From: a bacterium
GTDB taxonomy: Bacteria > Chloroflexota > Chloroflexia > Chloroflexales > Kallotenuaceae
Direction: 5' to 3'
DNA length: 64,000 bases
NCBI GenBank assembly: GCA_016781505.1
Contig: JADDQF010000117.1
Coordinates: forward strand, 1-64,000
The notes beneath the pieces were generated by a model. The model worked only from the letters and a program-made list of their open reading frames with translations, was not told the DNA's origin and searched no databases. How positions within the stretch are numbered: the stretch's first letter is position 1; each line of letters begins with the position of its first letter. The position numbers and the translations under genes were made by a program. Positions 15,902-28,200 of the stretch are shown here, piece after piece.

Positions 15902-18832
15902 ATGGCTCAGCCCACCCAGTCGAGCACCGAACCACCGCACACTCCAGCGCAGGACTGGATCATCGTGCGGGGCGCGCGCGAGCATAATCTTAAAAACGTC
16001 GATGTCGATATTCCCAAAAATAAGCTGGTGGTCATCACCGGCTTGTCCGGCTCGGGCAAATCCACGCTCGCCTTTGATACCATTTTCGCCGAAGGCCAGC
16101 GCCGCTATGTCGAGTCGCTGTCGGCGTATGCGCGGCAGTTCCTGGGCCAGCTCAACAAGCCCGACGTCGATCATATCGAGGGCTTATCGCCAGCCATCGC
16201 CATCGACCAAAAATCGACCACGCGTAATCCACGCTCAACGGTGGGCACCGTCACCGAAATATACGACTATTTGCGCCTGCTCTTTGCCCGCATCGGCACG
16301 CCCCATTGTCCCATGTGTGGCCGGATCATTCAGCAGCAAACGCCCCAGCAAATTGTTGACGCGCTTTTGGCGCTGCCGGATCGGACTCGGCTGCTGATCT
16401 TAGCGCCGTTGGTCGAAAACAAACGGGGTGAACACCACAAAGTGTTGGACGATGCCCGCAAGGCTGGCTTTGTGCGTGCCCGCGTCGACGGCGCCGTGTA
16501 TGACCTGGACGAAGAGCTCAAGCTTGAAAAACACAAAGCACATACCATCGAGGTGGTGGTTGATCGGCTGATTATTCGCCAGGCCGAGCCGCCCGTGCCC
16601 GTCGCCGAGCACCCCGACCGCATCCGCGTCGCCGACTCGGTCGAGACCGCCTTGAAGCAGGGCGCTGGCGTCCTGATCGCCCAGATTGTGGATGACGCTG
16701 AGCTGCGCTTTTCCGAACATTATGCTTGTCCCGAGCACGGCGCGCTGCCCTACGGCCCGTTCGAGCCGCGCGACTTTTCGTTTAACAATCCGCGCGCAGC
16801 CTGCGAGACCTGTGGCGGCCTCGGCAGCGTGCTGGAGATCGACGCCGATCTGGTGATTCCCGACCGCAACCTGTCCATTGCCCAGGGCGCGATTGCTCCG
16901 TGGTGGCGGACAGGCCGCAATGCGCGGCGCTACTTCGAAGAGCTGTTAGGCTCCGTCGCGCAACACTACGGCTTTAACTTCGACACGCCCGTGCGCGATC
17001 TTTCGCCCGACGTCGTCAACGTGATGCTGTACGGTTCCAGCCAACCGCTGCCGCTCCGCTACCATGTTCGCGGCCGAACGCACACGGTTGAAACTCCATT
17101 TGAAGGCGTGGTGCCCTACCTCAAGCGCCGTTTGAGCGAGTCGACCGACGAGTCGTCGTCGGAGCTGTTCACGCAGTACATGAGTCCGCGCCAGTGCGGC
17201 ACTTGCAAGGGCGCCCGGCTCCGCGTCGAGCCGCTCGCCGTCACCATCCGCGACCGCAACATCGCCGAAACGTGCGCCCTGCCGATCGCTGCTGCGCTCG
17301 CCTGGTTTGACGGTCTTGCACCGCAACCGGGTGCCTCCATTGCCGATGGCGCGTTGTTGCCGCGCCAGCAAACGATTGCCGAGCCGATTATTCGAGAAGT
17401 AGGCGCACGGCTGCGCTTTTTGCTCGACGTCGGCCTGGATTACCTGACGCTGGATCGTACCGCCGCGACCCTGTCCGGGGGCGAGGCCCAGCGTATTCGG
17501 CTGGCCACGCAGATCGGCTCCGGGCTTTCGGGTGTGCTGTATGTGCTGGACGAGCCCAGCATCGGGCTCCATCCGCGCGACCACGACCGCTTGCTTCAAA
17601 CGATCATGGGGCTGCGCAACCTGGGCAACTCTGTGCTCGTGGTCGAGCATGACGCCGAGACCATGCGCGCCGCCGACTATCTGATCGACGTTGGCCCGGG
17701 TGCGGGCGAGCACGGCGGTGTGGTGATCGCCACCGGCACGCCCCAGCAAATCATGGGCAATCCCCGTTCGTTAACCGGCGCTTTCTTGAGTGGCAGCCGC
17801 GCGATCCCGCTGCCGCGGCAGCGCCGCCCCGGCAACGGCAACCAGCTCGTGATCGAGGACGCGCGGGAGCACAACCTCAAAAAGATCACCGTCGCGCTGC
17901 CGTTAGGAACGCTGATCTGCGTCACCGGTGTTTCTGGCTCGGGCAAGTCCACGCTGGTCGAAGATATTTTGTCCCGCAAGCTGCACCAGCACTTTTACAA
18001 CAGTCGGGCCCAGCCCGGAGCCCACGCGGCCATCCATGGCCTTGAACATCTCGACAAAGTCATCGGCATCGACCAGTCGCCGATTGGCCGCTCGCCACGC
18101 TCCAATCCGGCCACCTATACCAAAGTCTTCGACGCTATGCGCCAGCTGTTCGCGCAAACGCCCGAAGCCCGCGCGCGTGGCTACAATGCCGGCCGCTTTT
18201 CATTTAACGTCAAAGGCGGACGGTGCGAGAACTGCAAAGGCGAGGGCATGATCGAGGTCGAGATGCAGTTTTTGCCCGACCTGTTCGTGCCCTGCGAAGT
18301 CTGCGGCGGGGCGCGCTACAACCGCGAAACGCTCGACATTCGCTACCGCGGCCGAAACATTGCCGAAGTGCTCGAGATGACGGTTGAAGAAGCGCGCGGC
18401 TTTTTTGAGCGCATCCCGGCGATCCATGGCCGTCTCCAAACCCTGCACGATGTTGGCCTCGATTATCTGCGGCTGGGCCAGCCCGCCAACACGCTTTCTG
18501 GCGGCGAGGCGCAGCGCATCAAGCTCGCCAGCGAACTGGCCAAGCGATCCACGGGCCGCACCATCTACATCCTGGATGAGCCAACCACTGGCCTCCACTT
18601 TGCCGATGTCGAACAGCTGCTCAGCGTGCTGCAGCGCCTGGTCGACGCGGGCAACACCGTGCTGATCATCGAGCATAATCTGGACATCGTCAAAAGCGCG
18701 GATTGGGTCGTGGACATCGGGCCGGAAGGCGGCGCGGCCGGCGGCGAGGTGATCGTTGCGGGGCCACCAGAAAGCGTTGCCCAGCATTCGGCGTCGTATA
18801 CCGGCCACTACCTGCGGTCGGTCATCCGCTAA
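15902..18832 (+). CDS. uvrA: excinuclease ABC subunit A
   Basis: A 976-residue DNA-damage sensor of nucleotide excision repair. Two ABC ATPase modules are complete: Walker [15 protein letters not shown] near residue 47 and [13 protein letters not shown] near 677, two signature loops LSGGEAQRI, and two Walker B segments ([24 protein letters not shown]). The [19 protein letters not shown] loop is typical of UvrA. The C-terminal zinc finger is regular (CENC ... CEVCGG). The first one reads CPEH ... CETC, so one usual cysteine is histidine. AAGGA precedes the ATG. No uvrB or uvrC lies in the window. A stem follows the stop codon. Confidence 0.96.
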   Translation: MAQPTQSSTEPPHTPAQDWIIVRGAREHNLKNVDVDIPKNKLVVITGLSGSGKSTLAFDTIFAEGQRRYVESLSAYARQFLGQLNKPDVDHIEGLSPAIAIDQKSTTRNPRSTVGTVTEIYDYLRLLFARIGTPHCPMCGRIIQQQTPQQIVDALLALPDRTRLLILAPLVENKRGEHHKVLDDARKAGFVRARVDGAVYDLDEELKLEKHKAHTIEVVVDRLIIRQAEPPVPVAEHPDRIRVADSVETALKQGAGVLIAQIVDDAELRFSEHYACPEHGALPYGPFEPRDFSFNNPRAACETCGGLGSVLEIDADLVIPDRNLSIAQGAIAPWWRTGRNARRYFEELLGSVAQHYGFNFDTPVRDLSPDVVNVMLYGSSQPLPLRYHVRGRTHTVETPFEGVVPYLKRRLSESTDESSSELFTQYMSPRQCGTCKGARLRVEPLAVTIRDRNIAETCALPIAAALAWFDGLAPQPGASIADGALLPRQQTIAEPIIREVGARLRFLLDVGLDYLTLDRTAATLSGGEAQRIRLATQIGSGLSGVLYVLDEPSIGLHPRDHDRLLQTIMGLRNLGNSVLVVEHDAETMRAADYLIDVGPGAGEHGGVVIATGTPQQIMGNPRSLTGAFLSGSRAIPLPRQRRPGNGNQLVIEDAREHNLKKITVALPLGTLICVTGVSGSGKSTLVEDILSRKLHQHFYNSRAQPGAHAAIHGLEHLDKVIGIDQSPIGRSPRSNPATYTKVFDAMRQLFAQTPEARARGYNAGRFSFNVKGGRCENCKGEGMIEVEMQFLPDLFVPCEVCGGARYNRETLDIRYRGRNIAEVLEMTVEEARGFFERIPAIHGRLQTLHDVGLDYLRLGQPANTLSGGEAQRIKLASELAKRSTGRTIYILDEPTTGLHFADVEQLLSVLQRLVDAGNTVLIIEHNLDIVKSADWVVDIGPEGGAAGGEVIVAGPPESVAQHSASYTGHYLRSVIR

Positions 18833-18841
18833 TACCTTTTT

Positions 18842-18866
18842 AGCGGCGGGAGCATCACCCGCCGCT
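18842..18866 (+). terminator. stem-loop after uvrA
   Basis: AGCGGCGGG and its exact complement form a 9-base-pair stem with a seven-base loop, nine bases after the uvrA stop. No T run follows, but the T run is on the upstream side, so only termination of antisense transcripts would be classic. Confidence 0.4.
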
Positions 18867-19038
18867 GTCCCTATACCGGACGCATGGCCCTATACCCTGC
18901 ACCCCTTGGCTGCCCGCCCGCGCTGTATCGTCGCCTTCCTCCCGCGTGGCTTGCTCGTCCACAATCTGTCACCACGAGCCCCTAGCCTCGCACCCATAAG
19001 TACTACAAAAGCTTCCCCCTGGGGCATAGGCGCAGCCG

Positions 19039-19068
19039 TTGACGCTCGCTTCACGGCCTGGGTAGAAT
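19039..19068 (+). promoter_or_regulatory. promoter of the V4R-kinase operon
   Basis: TTGACG at 19039-19044, 18 bases, then TAGAAT at 19063-19068. Both hexamers are close to consensus. The predicted start near 19075 leaves a 55-base leader before the V4R gene. Confidence 0.6.
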
Positions 19069-19131
19069 GACGCCAGGAGCGCATCGTCCCAGTCCACAGC
19101 CACGTCTCGTTGCATCGAAGGAGCTGATCAT

Positions 19132-19785
19132 ATGCCGGCGACCAATCCAAGTGTTGCGCGTACTGAGCTGGAGCCTCGCTTTTACCCCAACAAAATTGGA
19201 CGCTTGACATTGCTGAGCCTGGAAGATGTGATGGGCCGTAATGGCGTTAATGCGCTGCTCAATCTAGCCGGTGCAAAGCAGTGGGTCAACAGCTTTCCAG
19301 CCAACGATTACAAGCGCGAGATTGCCTACTCGGATTTTGCCGCGGTTATGGAAGCGATGGAAATGATGTACGGCGTGCGTGGCGCGCGCGGCATGGAGCT
19401 TCGGGCCGGGCGCTATGCCTTTAACCTGGGACTGAAAGAGTTCGGCCCGCTGCTGGGCGTTGGCGACCTCGCGCTCAAGCTGATGCCGATGACGATCAAG
19501 ATGAAGATCACCCTGAATCTAACGGCGCGCACCTTTGCCAGCTATGCCGACCAACCGACACGCCTTGAAGAGCGCAAAGGCCAGTTCTTGTACATCATCG
19601 AGAAGTGTCCGGTCTGCTGGGGACGACACACGGACAAGCCGAGCTGCTTTATCGCGCAGGGCATTCTGGAAGAAGCCCTGAGTTGGGTCACCGGCGGCCG
19701 CAACTTCAAGGTCGAGGAGATTGAGTGTTGCAGCGTCGGAGGCACGAGCTGTACCTGGGCGATCGACAAAGAGCCGATCGACTAG
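19132..19785 (+). CDS. V4R-domain protein (probable ligand sensor)
   Basis: A 217-residue soluble protein; the C-terminal 90 residues look like a V4R (vinyl-4-reductase) domain. Its cysteines are arranged CPVC ... C ... VEEIECCSVGGTSC. The last cysteines and the preceding glutamate have the same spacing as the zinc site of V4R-containing phenol sensors such as MopR (Glu, Cys three later, Cys eight later, and another Cys about 27 before), so a zinc-stabilised ligand pocket is a reasonable inference. The N-terminal part (residues 20-120) resembles the alpha/beta start of the same domain family. It opens the operon that contains the response regulator and the giant kinase. V4R domains often feed bacterial signalling, so this is probably the sensor protein. 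Confidence 0.65.
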   Translation: MPATNPSVARTELEPRFYPNKIGRLTLLSLEDVMGRNGVNALLNLAGAKQWVNSFPANDYKREIAYSDFAAVMEAMEMMYGVRGARGMELRAGRYAFNLGLKEFGPLLGVGDLALKLMPMTIKMKITLNLTARTFASYADQPTRLEERKGQFLYIIEKCPVCWGRHTDKPSCFIAQGILEEALSWVTGGRNFKVEEIECCSVGGTSCTWAIDKEPID

Positions 19786-19936
19786 CCGACCAGGGGAACC
19801 GCACCGGGTCACAAGCCCAACCGGGAGCGTGCCGCGTGACTTCAGCGACCGGAGGGTCTACGTACACAAGCAACAGTTGTTGTCCTGCCGGGCACTGGTT
19901 GTCGCCACACGCAGCGACTGATGGAGTGAATGGTTT

Positions 19937-21211
19937 ATGAAGCGCGTTGTTTTGCGTGCGCCTACCCCAATTGCACCGTTTGGAGAGCCAGCGCGTGAGC
20001 TGCGGATCCTGAATAAGCCGTTGTGGCTGCTGCAGCGCGACGTGCTCGCGCGCCATTGCCAAAGCACCGTCGAGATCGATACCCTTGACGAGCTGCCGGC
20101 AGGCGCTGGCGAGCTGTTGGTCCACAAAGACAATCAGTTCTTCAACGAAGCGCTGATCGACACCTTTATTGTAGCGGCGCGGCGATCCGGTCATGCCTGC
20201 CAACTTGCGTTCACGTTGGACGATAAAGCCATCACCACCCATGCGCTGCGTCTGCAGGATGGCATTCGCCGGCAAGGCGATGTGTATGTCGCCGATGTTT
20301 TTTACTATCCCCATGGAGCGCAGGCCAACCCCGAGCCGTTGGTTGTCGCGACCGAGCCGCGTGAGATGGGCTACTACCATATCCCGTCGTATATGGCGCC
20401 CAACCACGGCGATCTGACCTACCAGATTCCACTGCGCGCTTTTTTGTCGCTTGAGCATTGGCTCCATGTCTTTATCGCCAATTCGCCGTTCGGGGTCTTC
20501 GCCTGGGCCCGCAAAATGGAGCACGAGGTTGAGGCGAGCTGGCGCACCAAGCTCCGGGTAAGCGCCCGCGCTCTGATCGAGCGGAGACATTTTCTCCAGT
20601 GCTCGGCGCTAGTGAAAATCGGGAAAAACTGCTCGATTGATCCGACCGCCATCATCCAAGGGCCAACAGTGATCGGTAACAACGTCCATATTGGAGCCGG
20701 GGCTGTGGTTGTATCCAGCTTGATCGGCAACAACGCGACCATTATGCAGGGCTCGCAAATCATGCTCAGCGTGGTCTCGGATCGTTGTTACCTGCCGTTC
20801 AATGCCAGCCTGTTTATGACCACCTTGATGGAAAATTCGATGGTGGCCCAGCTGAGCTGCCTGCAAATGTGCGTTGTTGGCCGAAATACCTTTATTGGCG
20901 GCGGCAATATCTTTACCGACTTTGACCTGATGGGTAAGCCGATCACAGCCATGTGGAAAGGCGAATTGCACGAAGTCGGGATGCCGGTGCTTGGCTCGGC
21001 GGTTGGGCATAACGTCAAGCTTGGTTCGGGGTTTGTGGTGTATCCGGCGCGGATGATTGAATCGGACACGGTGCTGGTCTACGCCGACGACCACGCGGTT
21101 ATTCCCAAAAACGTTACAACGGGGGTGTACACCCGCCCGCCCGTCTTTTATCCGACGCGCGATCCGCGCGTGCAGCTCCACGATCCGCTCGATGGTCCCG
21201 TTACGCGGTAA
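19937..21211 (+). CDS. left-handed beta-helix (hexapeptide-repeat) protein
   Basis: A 424-residue protein. About residues 20-215 form an alpha/beta region that I do not recognise beyond a loose resemblance to nucleotidyltransferase-like N-termini. From about residue 225 hexapeptide turns start (VKIGKNCSIDPTAIIQGPTV, IGNNVHIGAGAVV) and recur to about residue 390, the left-handed beta-helix used by acyltransferases and GlmU-like enzymes. No catalytic histidine assignment is possible. The ATG is preceded by GGAG at 10 bases. It follows the V4R gene by 151 bases and precedes the response regulator by 43. The operon context suggests a structural or regulatory partner rather than a sugar-pathway enzyme, but this is inference. 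Confidence 0.6.
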   Translation: MKRVVLRAPTPIAPFGEPARELRILNKPLWLLQRDVLARHCQSTVEIDTLDELPAGAGELLVHKDNQFFNEALIDTFIVAARRSGHACQLAFTLDDKAITTHALRLQDGIRRQGDVYVADVFYYPHGAQANPEPLVVATEPREMGYYHIPSYMAPNHGDLTYQIPLRAFLSLEHWLHVFIANSPFGVFAWARKMEHEVEASWRTKLRVSARALIERRHFLQCSALVKIGKNCSIDPTAIIQGPTVIGNNVHIGAGAVVVSSLIGNNATIMQGSQIMLSVVSDRCYLPFNASLFMTTLMENSMVAQLSCLQMCVVGRNTFIGGGNIFTDFDLMGKPITAMWKGELHEVGMPVLGSAVGHNVKLGSGFVVYPARMIESDTVLVYADDHAVIPKNVTTGVYTRPPVFYPTRDPRVQLHDPLDGPVTR

Positions 21212-21254
21212 CGGCACTTGCCGACCGCACCACATTTTTCAGGAGATTACCTCG

Positions 21255-22190
21255 GTGTCGAAGGATTCATTGCTTATCGTCGAAGACGCGCCTGATATCC
21301 AGATGCTGCTCAAAATCTACTTCTCGTCGCAAGGCTATGACGTGCATGTCGCCGGACGCGGCTCGGAAGCGCTTGAGCTTGTACGCAAGCAGCTGCCCAA
21401 TCTCGCCCTGCTGGACGTCAACTTGCCCGATATGTTGGGCTATGACATCGGCAAGGCCATTCGCGCCAACGCGCGCACCCGCAATGTCCCGATTATCTTT
21501 CTGACGGCGCGTACCGAAAAGCAGGATATGCTGGTCGGGCTCGGCGAGGTCGAGGCCGAAGCCTATATTGCCAAGCCGTTCGATATTGAGCTGCTGCATC
21601 TGGAAGTGCGCAATACCCTCAAGCGGGCGCGCCAGAAAAACCAGACGCATCCGGTTACGAATCTGCCGACCGCCGACGCCGTGAACGAGCAGCTGCGGGC
21701 CTTGCTGACGCGCACGGGCTGGGCGCTTACCATGATTCGCATCGAGCAGTTCGATGCCTTCACGCAGGGCTACGGCTCGGTCAGCGGCGAAGAGGTGCTC
21801 AAGTTCATGGCGCTGCTGGTGAACGAGATCGTCGGGGAGCTGGGCCAACCCGAGGATTTTGCCGGCCAGATGACCACGGGCGCGGAGTTTATCCTGATTG
21901 GCGCACCCGCAACCAGCCGCACCATCGCAAAACTGCTTGCCGAACGCTTCGACGCCCAAATCGGGCTGCACTACAACTATCGCGACCGCAAGCTTGGCGG
22001 AATGAAGCTGTTCGACGGCAACGGAAACGAGCAAACTGTCGCCTTTATGTCGCTGGCGATTGGCGTGCTTGACGCTACCAAAGGTCCGTTCTATGACATT
22101 CGGGAGTTGACGGAAACCGTGGAAGCCGTCCGCCAAAGCGCCCGTTCCTTGGCCAGCAGCACAGGCAAAAGCGCGACTGTTGTCGCTTAA
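21255..22190 (+). CDS. response regulator with degenerate GGDEF-like output domain
   Basis: A 311-residue protein. The receiver domain (1-120) is intact: LLIVEDAPD acidic pair, phosphorylatable aspartate in LLDVNLPD, TAR threonine and the lysine in IAKPF. The second half begins with NLPTADAVNEQL and has GYGSVSGEEVLKFMALLVNEIV, the pattern of diguanylate cyclase domains, but the GGDEF loop reads TTGAEF, so cyclic-di-GMP synthesis is unlikely. The start is GTG with AGGAG nine bases upstream; an open frame extends further 5' into the preceding gene but lacks family similarity. The stop lies close to the kinase start, so the two are translationally linked, and phosphotransfer between them is probable. 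Confidence 0.78.
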   Translation: MSKDSLLIVEDAPDIQMLLKIYFSSQGYDVHVAGRGSEALELVRKQLPNLALLDVNLPDMLGYDIGKAIRANARTRNVPIIFLTARTEKQDMLVGLGEVEAEAYIAKPFDIELLHLEVRNTLKRARQKNQTHPVTNLPTADAVNEQLRALLTRTGWALTMIRIEQFDAFTQGYGSVSGEEVLKFMALLVNEIVGELGQPEDFAGQMTTGAEFILIGAPATSRTIAKLLAERFDAQIGLHYNYRDRKLGGMKLFDGNGNEQTVAFMSLAIGVLDATKGPFYDIRELTETVEAVRQSARSLASSTGKSATVVA

Positions 22191-22203
22191 AGAAAAGCAA
22201 CTC

Positions 22204-25200
22204 ATGCCGATCAAGCTCTCGTCCCCGCAAGCCGGCTTTCAAGCCATTGCCGCGCTCGCTCGTTGGCTGCCGCACGCGCCAACTGCTGCGCCAGCGGTCG
22301 CCGCGTGCATCCCGGCCCTGCTAGCCGCCGAGCTACCCGGACTCCGGCTCAGCCTTGCGCTTGAGCAACAGGGCGCCTGGCTGCTTCATGGAGAAACGAG
22401 CCAAGCCGCGCAAGCCTGGCTGGCACACCAGGCCGTTCAGCCGCTGCCACCTGTCGCTTCAGCAAGCGCGTCTCGGCCGGCACAGGAACAACCTGTCCAC
22501 AGCACAGTGCTGGAACCTGCTGGTGAGCTGCGCGTGGCGCTCGCTATCTGGAGCAAAGCGTTTTCGCCCGACGCCTTTGCCGCGCTTGCCGCGCAGATCG
22601 CGCTTGCCTTCACCAGCCTACGTTGCACTCGGCCCGGCGCTACCCGGAGCAGCACGCGCGAGCTGCAAGCGCTCCAGCATGTAGCCGGAGAATTGAACGC
22701 GACCTTGGACCTGGATCGGGTGTTTGCGGCGGTGCTTGCGGAAGCGTGTGCCACAACTGGAGCGCTGTACGGCGGCATTGCGCTGCGCCAAAACGACGAT
22801 GAGTTTAGGTATGTACAAGCCACCGGTCCAGACGAGCGCGGCGCTGAATCATTGCTCCAGGGAGGTTTAAGTCAATCCGCACGTGCTGCCGTGGAGCAGA
22901 ACAAGCCAATCGTTGTCCTGCCGCTGGAGCAAGCGGCTGGCTCGCCGGAAGCGCACGTAGCCACAATCGATGTTCCGATCCACTACGGCGAGCAGGTCGT
23001 CGGGCTGCTTACGCTGCATTCACCCCCAGCTACAACCGGCGTTGCTGACCATGTTCCATTTATCCGCCTGCTGGCCGACCAAGCTGCCATCGCCATCGGA
23101 AATGCCGAGCACGCCGCCGAGCACCTGCGTCAGCGCGAGCTTTTGCAACAACGGGCCAGTGTGCTTAACGAAGTTCTTGAAGTTGGACATCTGCTGCGCG
23201 CTGACCGAGCACTGGCCGACATGCTCAACGACATTGCGTATGGCATCGTCAATGCCGTCGGGTTCCGGTCGGTGATCATCAACCTCCGGGACGAAGCAAA
23301 TCCGGCGTGTTTTGTGCCGCTGGCGTTTGCCGGTGTACTGCCGCACGATGTGGACAGATTGCGCTCTGAAGGACTCTCCGCGGAGCTCGTGGACCAGCTG
23401 TGTGCCGCGCAGTGGCGCTTAAGCTCGTCCTACCTCGTCCCAGCCTCAGCTGTGGACGGGGTGGCTGCGCGGAAGCTCGATCAGCTAACCACACCCAGCG
23501 TACCCGATCAGCACGGCAGTTCCGGATGGCAAGCCGGCGATCTGTTTATCACGCCGCTCAAAGACGCGGCCGGCACGCTGATTGGCTTGATCTCGGTTGC
23601 GGAACCATTTGACCGGCGTCGGCCCACCCGCCGCTCTGCGGAGGCGATCGAAATCTTTGCCAACCAGGCCACGATCGCGATCGAGAATGTCCGTTTGTAC
23701 AACGATTCGCAGTGCCGCCTGACGGAACAAAACGCGCTCAATCGCATTCAACAATCGATCAGCGCTTCGCTTGACGTACGCGATATGCTGCGCGCCGTGT
23801 ATGTTGGGTTGGCGTCGGCGCTGGAGATCGACTCGTACTACAGCTTGATCTACGACCAAGATAATCCCGACATCGGCGTGGCAGTCTCGGTTGACGAGGG
23901 GGAGTGGTATATCGAGCAGATCAGCGGCCTGTACCAGTACCGTGGCTTACACGCCTACCTGATGCACACGCGACAACCATTATGCTTCAACGATCTGCGT
24001 ATCGAACAGATCAACCTGCCGGCCGAGTTTCGGGTGGTTGCATTTGGCGATAACAGCAAGCGCTCCGCCTCGTGGATGGGCGTTCCGTTGATCGCCCACG
24101 ACAACGAGCTGATCGGCGCACTGTCGGTGCACTCGTACACGCCCCATCGCTTCGGGCGCAAGGAACTAGCCTTTTTGCAAGCTGTCACCCACCAGGTGGC
24201 GATCAGCTTCCAAAATGCGCGCTTGTTCGCCGAGCGTGAGCGCCGCCTCCATGAAGTCCATGTTGTCAACCAGCTAGCGCAAGCCCTGGCCGCGCCGATC
24301 AGCCCGGAAGAACTAGCCGATGTGCTGTACACCCAGCTGCATCAGGCGCTCCATACCAGCTCGGTGCTGCTGGCAGTGCATGATCGCAAAAACGATCTGC
24401 TGGAGTTTCCGCTTGTTGTTGACCAGGGGCAGCGCTGCCATATCGCGCCGATGCCGGGTGGTCAAGGTGTGGTGGAGCACATGCTGCGCACCCGCCAGCC
24501 CCTGCTGTTGAACGACGATATCACGGCGCAACTCAAGCTGCTTAACATCGAGGACGCGGACGAAGGGGCCCGCAGCTTCGTTGGCACGCCGCTGCTGGTT
24601 GGAAATGAGGCCGTGGGCGTGATCGTGATTCGGGATTACGAGCGTAACAATGCCTTCGGTCAGCATGAGCTCACATTTCTCCAATCTCTCGCACTCCAGG
24701 TTGCATCCGGCATCGAGAAGGCGCGCCTTCTACAGGAACGTGAGCGGGAGATCAATCAGATGCATACGTTGAACAACATCGGCAAGGTTTCAAGCTCAAC
24801 GCTTGACCTCCATGCGCTGTTCACTGCGATGTACACTGAGCTTATCCGCTACCGCAAAATCGACATATTGATGGTCAGCGTGTGCGAACCCGCTACGCAT
24901 ACCCTGCTGCAAATGCTGACCGTCGACAACGGCGAGCTCCAACAGGTCGATGGCCCAAGACCGATTCCGCCACATAGCTATACTGATGTTGTGATGCGGA
25001 CCGGCGCGCCGCTGCTGCTGCGGGATGCCCGTACCGAAAAAGCGCTGCATGAGATTGCGCCCGTTGTGCACGGCCAGGGCGTCGAAGCCTTATCACTCGT
25101 CTGCGTGCCGCTGCTCAACACCTCAGGCCAGCGCTTCGGGGTGTTGTCGATGCAGAGCTACGCCGCGAGCCAATACGACCTGCGCGACATTGACTTCCTG

Positions 25201-28200
25201 AGCAATGTTGCCCATCAGATCGCGCTCAACATTCAAAATGCGGCGCTTTTCAGGCAATCGCAGGAGCAGGTCAAGCAGCTTGCGAGTGAAATGGAGCGGA
25301 TGGAGCTGATTAACCGGGTATCTAGCTGGGCTGGCGAGCTTCTGGATGTCCAAGAACTGCTCCAGCGCACCGTGAATGAGATGGCGCGCGTCACCAAAGC
25401 GGACCAGGTGCGCCTGTTGCTGCTTGATCGCGCGCGCGATATCGGCATTTGTCAGGCTGAGCTCCACGACACAGGGTCAGTTGGCCGCTTGGTTGTACAG
25501 CTGACCGGCAATCCGGCGATCGAGTGGTTCGACCAGCATCGCACCTCATTGCTGATCCCGAACGCCGTCCATGATCCCCGCTTCGCGGCGGTCCATCATG
25601 TTTGGCGGGCCGAAAATATTCGTGATGTGCTGATTGTGCCGTTGATCGTGAATGGCGAGATCATTGGCTCGATCGGGCTGGATGCCCAAGCACGCGAGGA
25701 AACGTTCGCCGCGCGCGACGTGGCGACCTGTGAAACAATCGCCAATCAAGTAGCCGTCGCCATCGAAAATGCGCGGCTGTGGCAGGCGACCCAACAAAGT
25801 GTCCGTGAACTGACCACGCTCTACGACATCAGCCTCAAGCTCACCACCATGGTTGATCTTGATGCGATTTTGGCAACCCTGGCCAGCGCCGCGGTTGAGC
25901 TGGAGCAGGCCGATCTCGGGGCGATTGTGCTGCTCGACACGGCCCAGCGCGTCAGCCGTTTCGCCGGGCGAACACGCTGCGGCGAGCAGGTCGATCCGAC
26001 GCCCTTCAGCACCAACCCATATATTTTGGAGCTGATGCACGAGCCAAAGCCGCTGGTTGTGAGTGGCTTTGGCGATGGGAGCCGGAACGCCTGGCTAGAG
26101 CTAGCCGAGCCGATGCACAGCGGCATTATGGTGCCGATCGTCGTCAAGAGCCAGCCCGTGGGCGTGCTCATGATCGCCGCTGGGGAAGCCCGCGTCTGGT
26201 CCGAGCGAGAACAGTCACTGTTGTCGATTTTGGGCGGCCAAGCCGCCTCGGCCATCGAGAACGCATCCTTGTTTACCTCGGAGCAAGAAAAGCGGCAGCT
26301 GGCCGATACATTGCGCGAAGTTGGCCTCGCCCTCACCTCAACACTCGACCTGCGCGAGGTGCTGGAGATGATCTTGGTGCAGCTGCGGCGCGTCGTACCG
26401 TATGACAGCACATCCATGCAGCTGCTGCGCGACGACAATCAGCTTCAGATCATCGCGGGCTGCGGCTTCGACGACATGCGCTCGTTTGACAACATTTCGT
26501 TTCCGGCGGATAGTCCCGACCACCCAAACCACTGGGTGATCGAAACGCAGCGCCCCTTGATCGTTTCCAACACGCGGGTCGAGTATCCATGCTTCTATGT
26601 CGGGCCGCAATCGGATCATATCCGCTCCTGGATGGGCGTGCCGCTGGTGTATGGCAACCAGGTGCTTGGGATGATTGCACTTGATAGCCGAGAGCTCAAC
26701 TTCTACACCGACGCGATGGCCGATGTTGCCCTTATGTTTGCCACGCAGGCCGCTCAAGCGATCGCCCAAGCCCGCCTGTTTGACCAAATCCGCCAGTTCA
26801 ACGTCGAGCTTGAGCACAAGGTGGCGGATCGAACTGCGGCGCTGACAGCCGAGAAAGAACGCCTCGAGGCCGTGCACGCCATCACCACAACCCTGACGGC
26901 TTCGCTTGATATCGACGAAATCGTGCTTAAGACCTTGGAGCTTGTCGCCGGCGTAATCGGCGCGCGTCGCGGCTCCCTCTTGATTCGTGATCCGATGCGC
27001 GAAGCGCTGATCTACCGGGCCGTACTAACCGAGCCCGAAGGAGTGATCGCAACAGACAAGCCGTTTGATTTACCGCCCGGGAACATGGTGCAGTGGACAA
27101 TGGAGCATGAACAGGGCGTTGTGATCGCGGATGTATGCAACGACGAACGTTGGCTCAACACTGGCCCACAGTCCAACCATATCCGGTCGTTTATTGCGGT
27201 ACCGTTGCTGGCAGCGGATGTACCGCTAGGTGTGCTGATGCTCAATCACAGCGAGCCAGGATTTTTCAATGAAGGGCATTTGCGGTTGCTCTCGACCATC
27301 GCCAGCGAGGTAGCGATTGCGGTGCACAACGCAGAGCTGTACAACTTTATCAACGAACAAGCTACCCGGCTGGCCGAGTTGCTGCAAGCGCAACGGGAAG
27401 AAACAGGCAAGAACCGAGCGATCTTGGAGTCGGTCGCCGAAGGGGTGCTGGTGCTGGACGAGCAGGATACCATCGTGCTGTTCAATCAGGCAGCCAGTCA
27501 AGTCCTGCAGATTGCCGACACGATCATTGTCGGCCAAAGCCTGCGACGCATGGCCGAGCACGGCGACGCGGCGGGCCAAATGCGGGTGTTGCCGTTGTAC
27601 ACGGCGCTGGTGGAAGGCATTGCCGGTGCGCGCCAGCACAGCGATCCGATCAACCGGCTGCTTGAACTGCCGGGACAAACCATCGACCTGACCTTTACGC
27701 CGGTCACTACACCTGACGGCGATCGCCTGGGGGTGGCCGTGGTGCTGCGTGACATTACGCGCGAGATTGAGTCGGACAAGGCCAAACGTGAGTTTATCGC
27801 GACCGTATCGCACGAGCTACGCACGCCGCTGACCTCAGTCAAGGGCTATATCGATCTGCTCTTGCTCGGCACCGCTGGGCCTATCAGCGAGATGCAGCAG
27901 AGCTTCTTGCAGGTGGTGAAGTCCAATGCGGACCGGCTCAATGGGCTGGTGGAAGACCTGCTGGAAATTTCACGGCTGGAAAACGGCAAGCTGACCCTCA
28001 ACATCAAGCCGCTGCACATATGGGATCTGATCAACGACATTGCGGCGTTGTTACGCACGGAAACCGAGCGCAAACGCATGCAGCTTGTGCTGGAGATCGA
28101 GCCTACGCTTCCGCTGATCGAGGCAGACGGCAAACGGATCAGCCAAGTGCTGACAAATCTGTTGTCGAACGCGCACAAATACACTCGTGATGGTGGTGAA

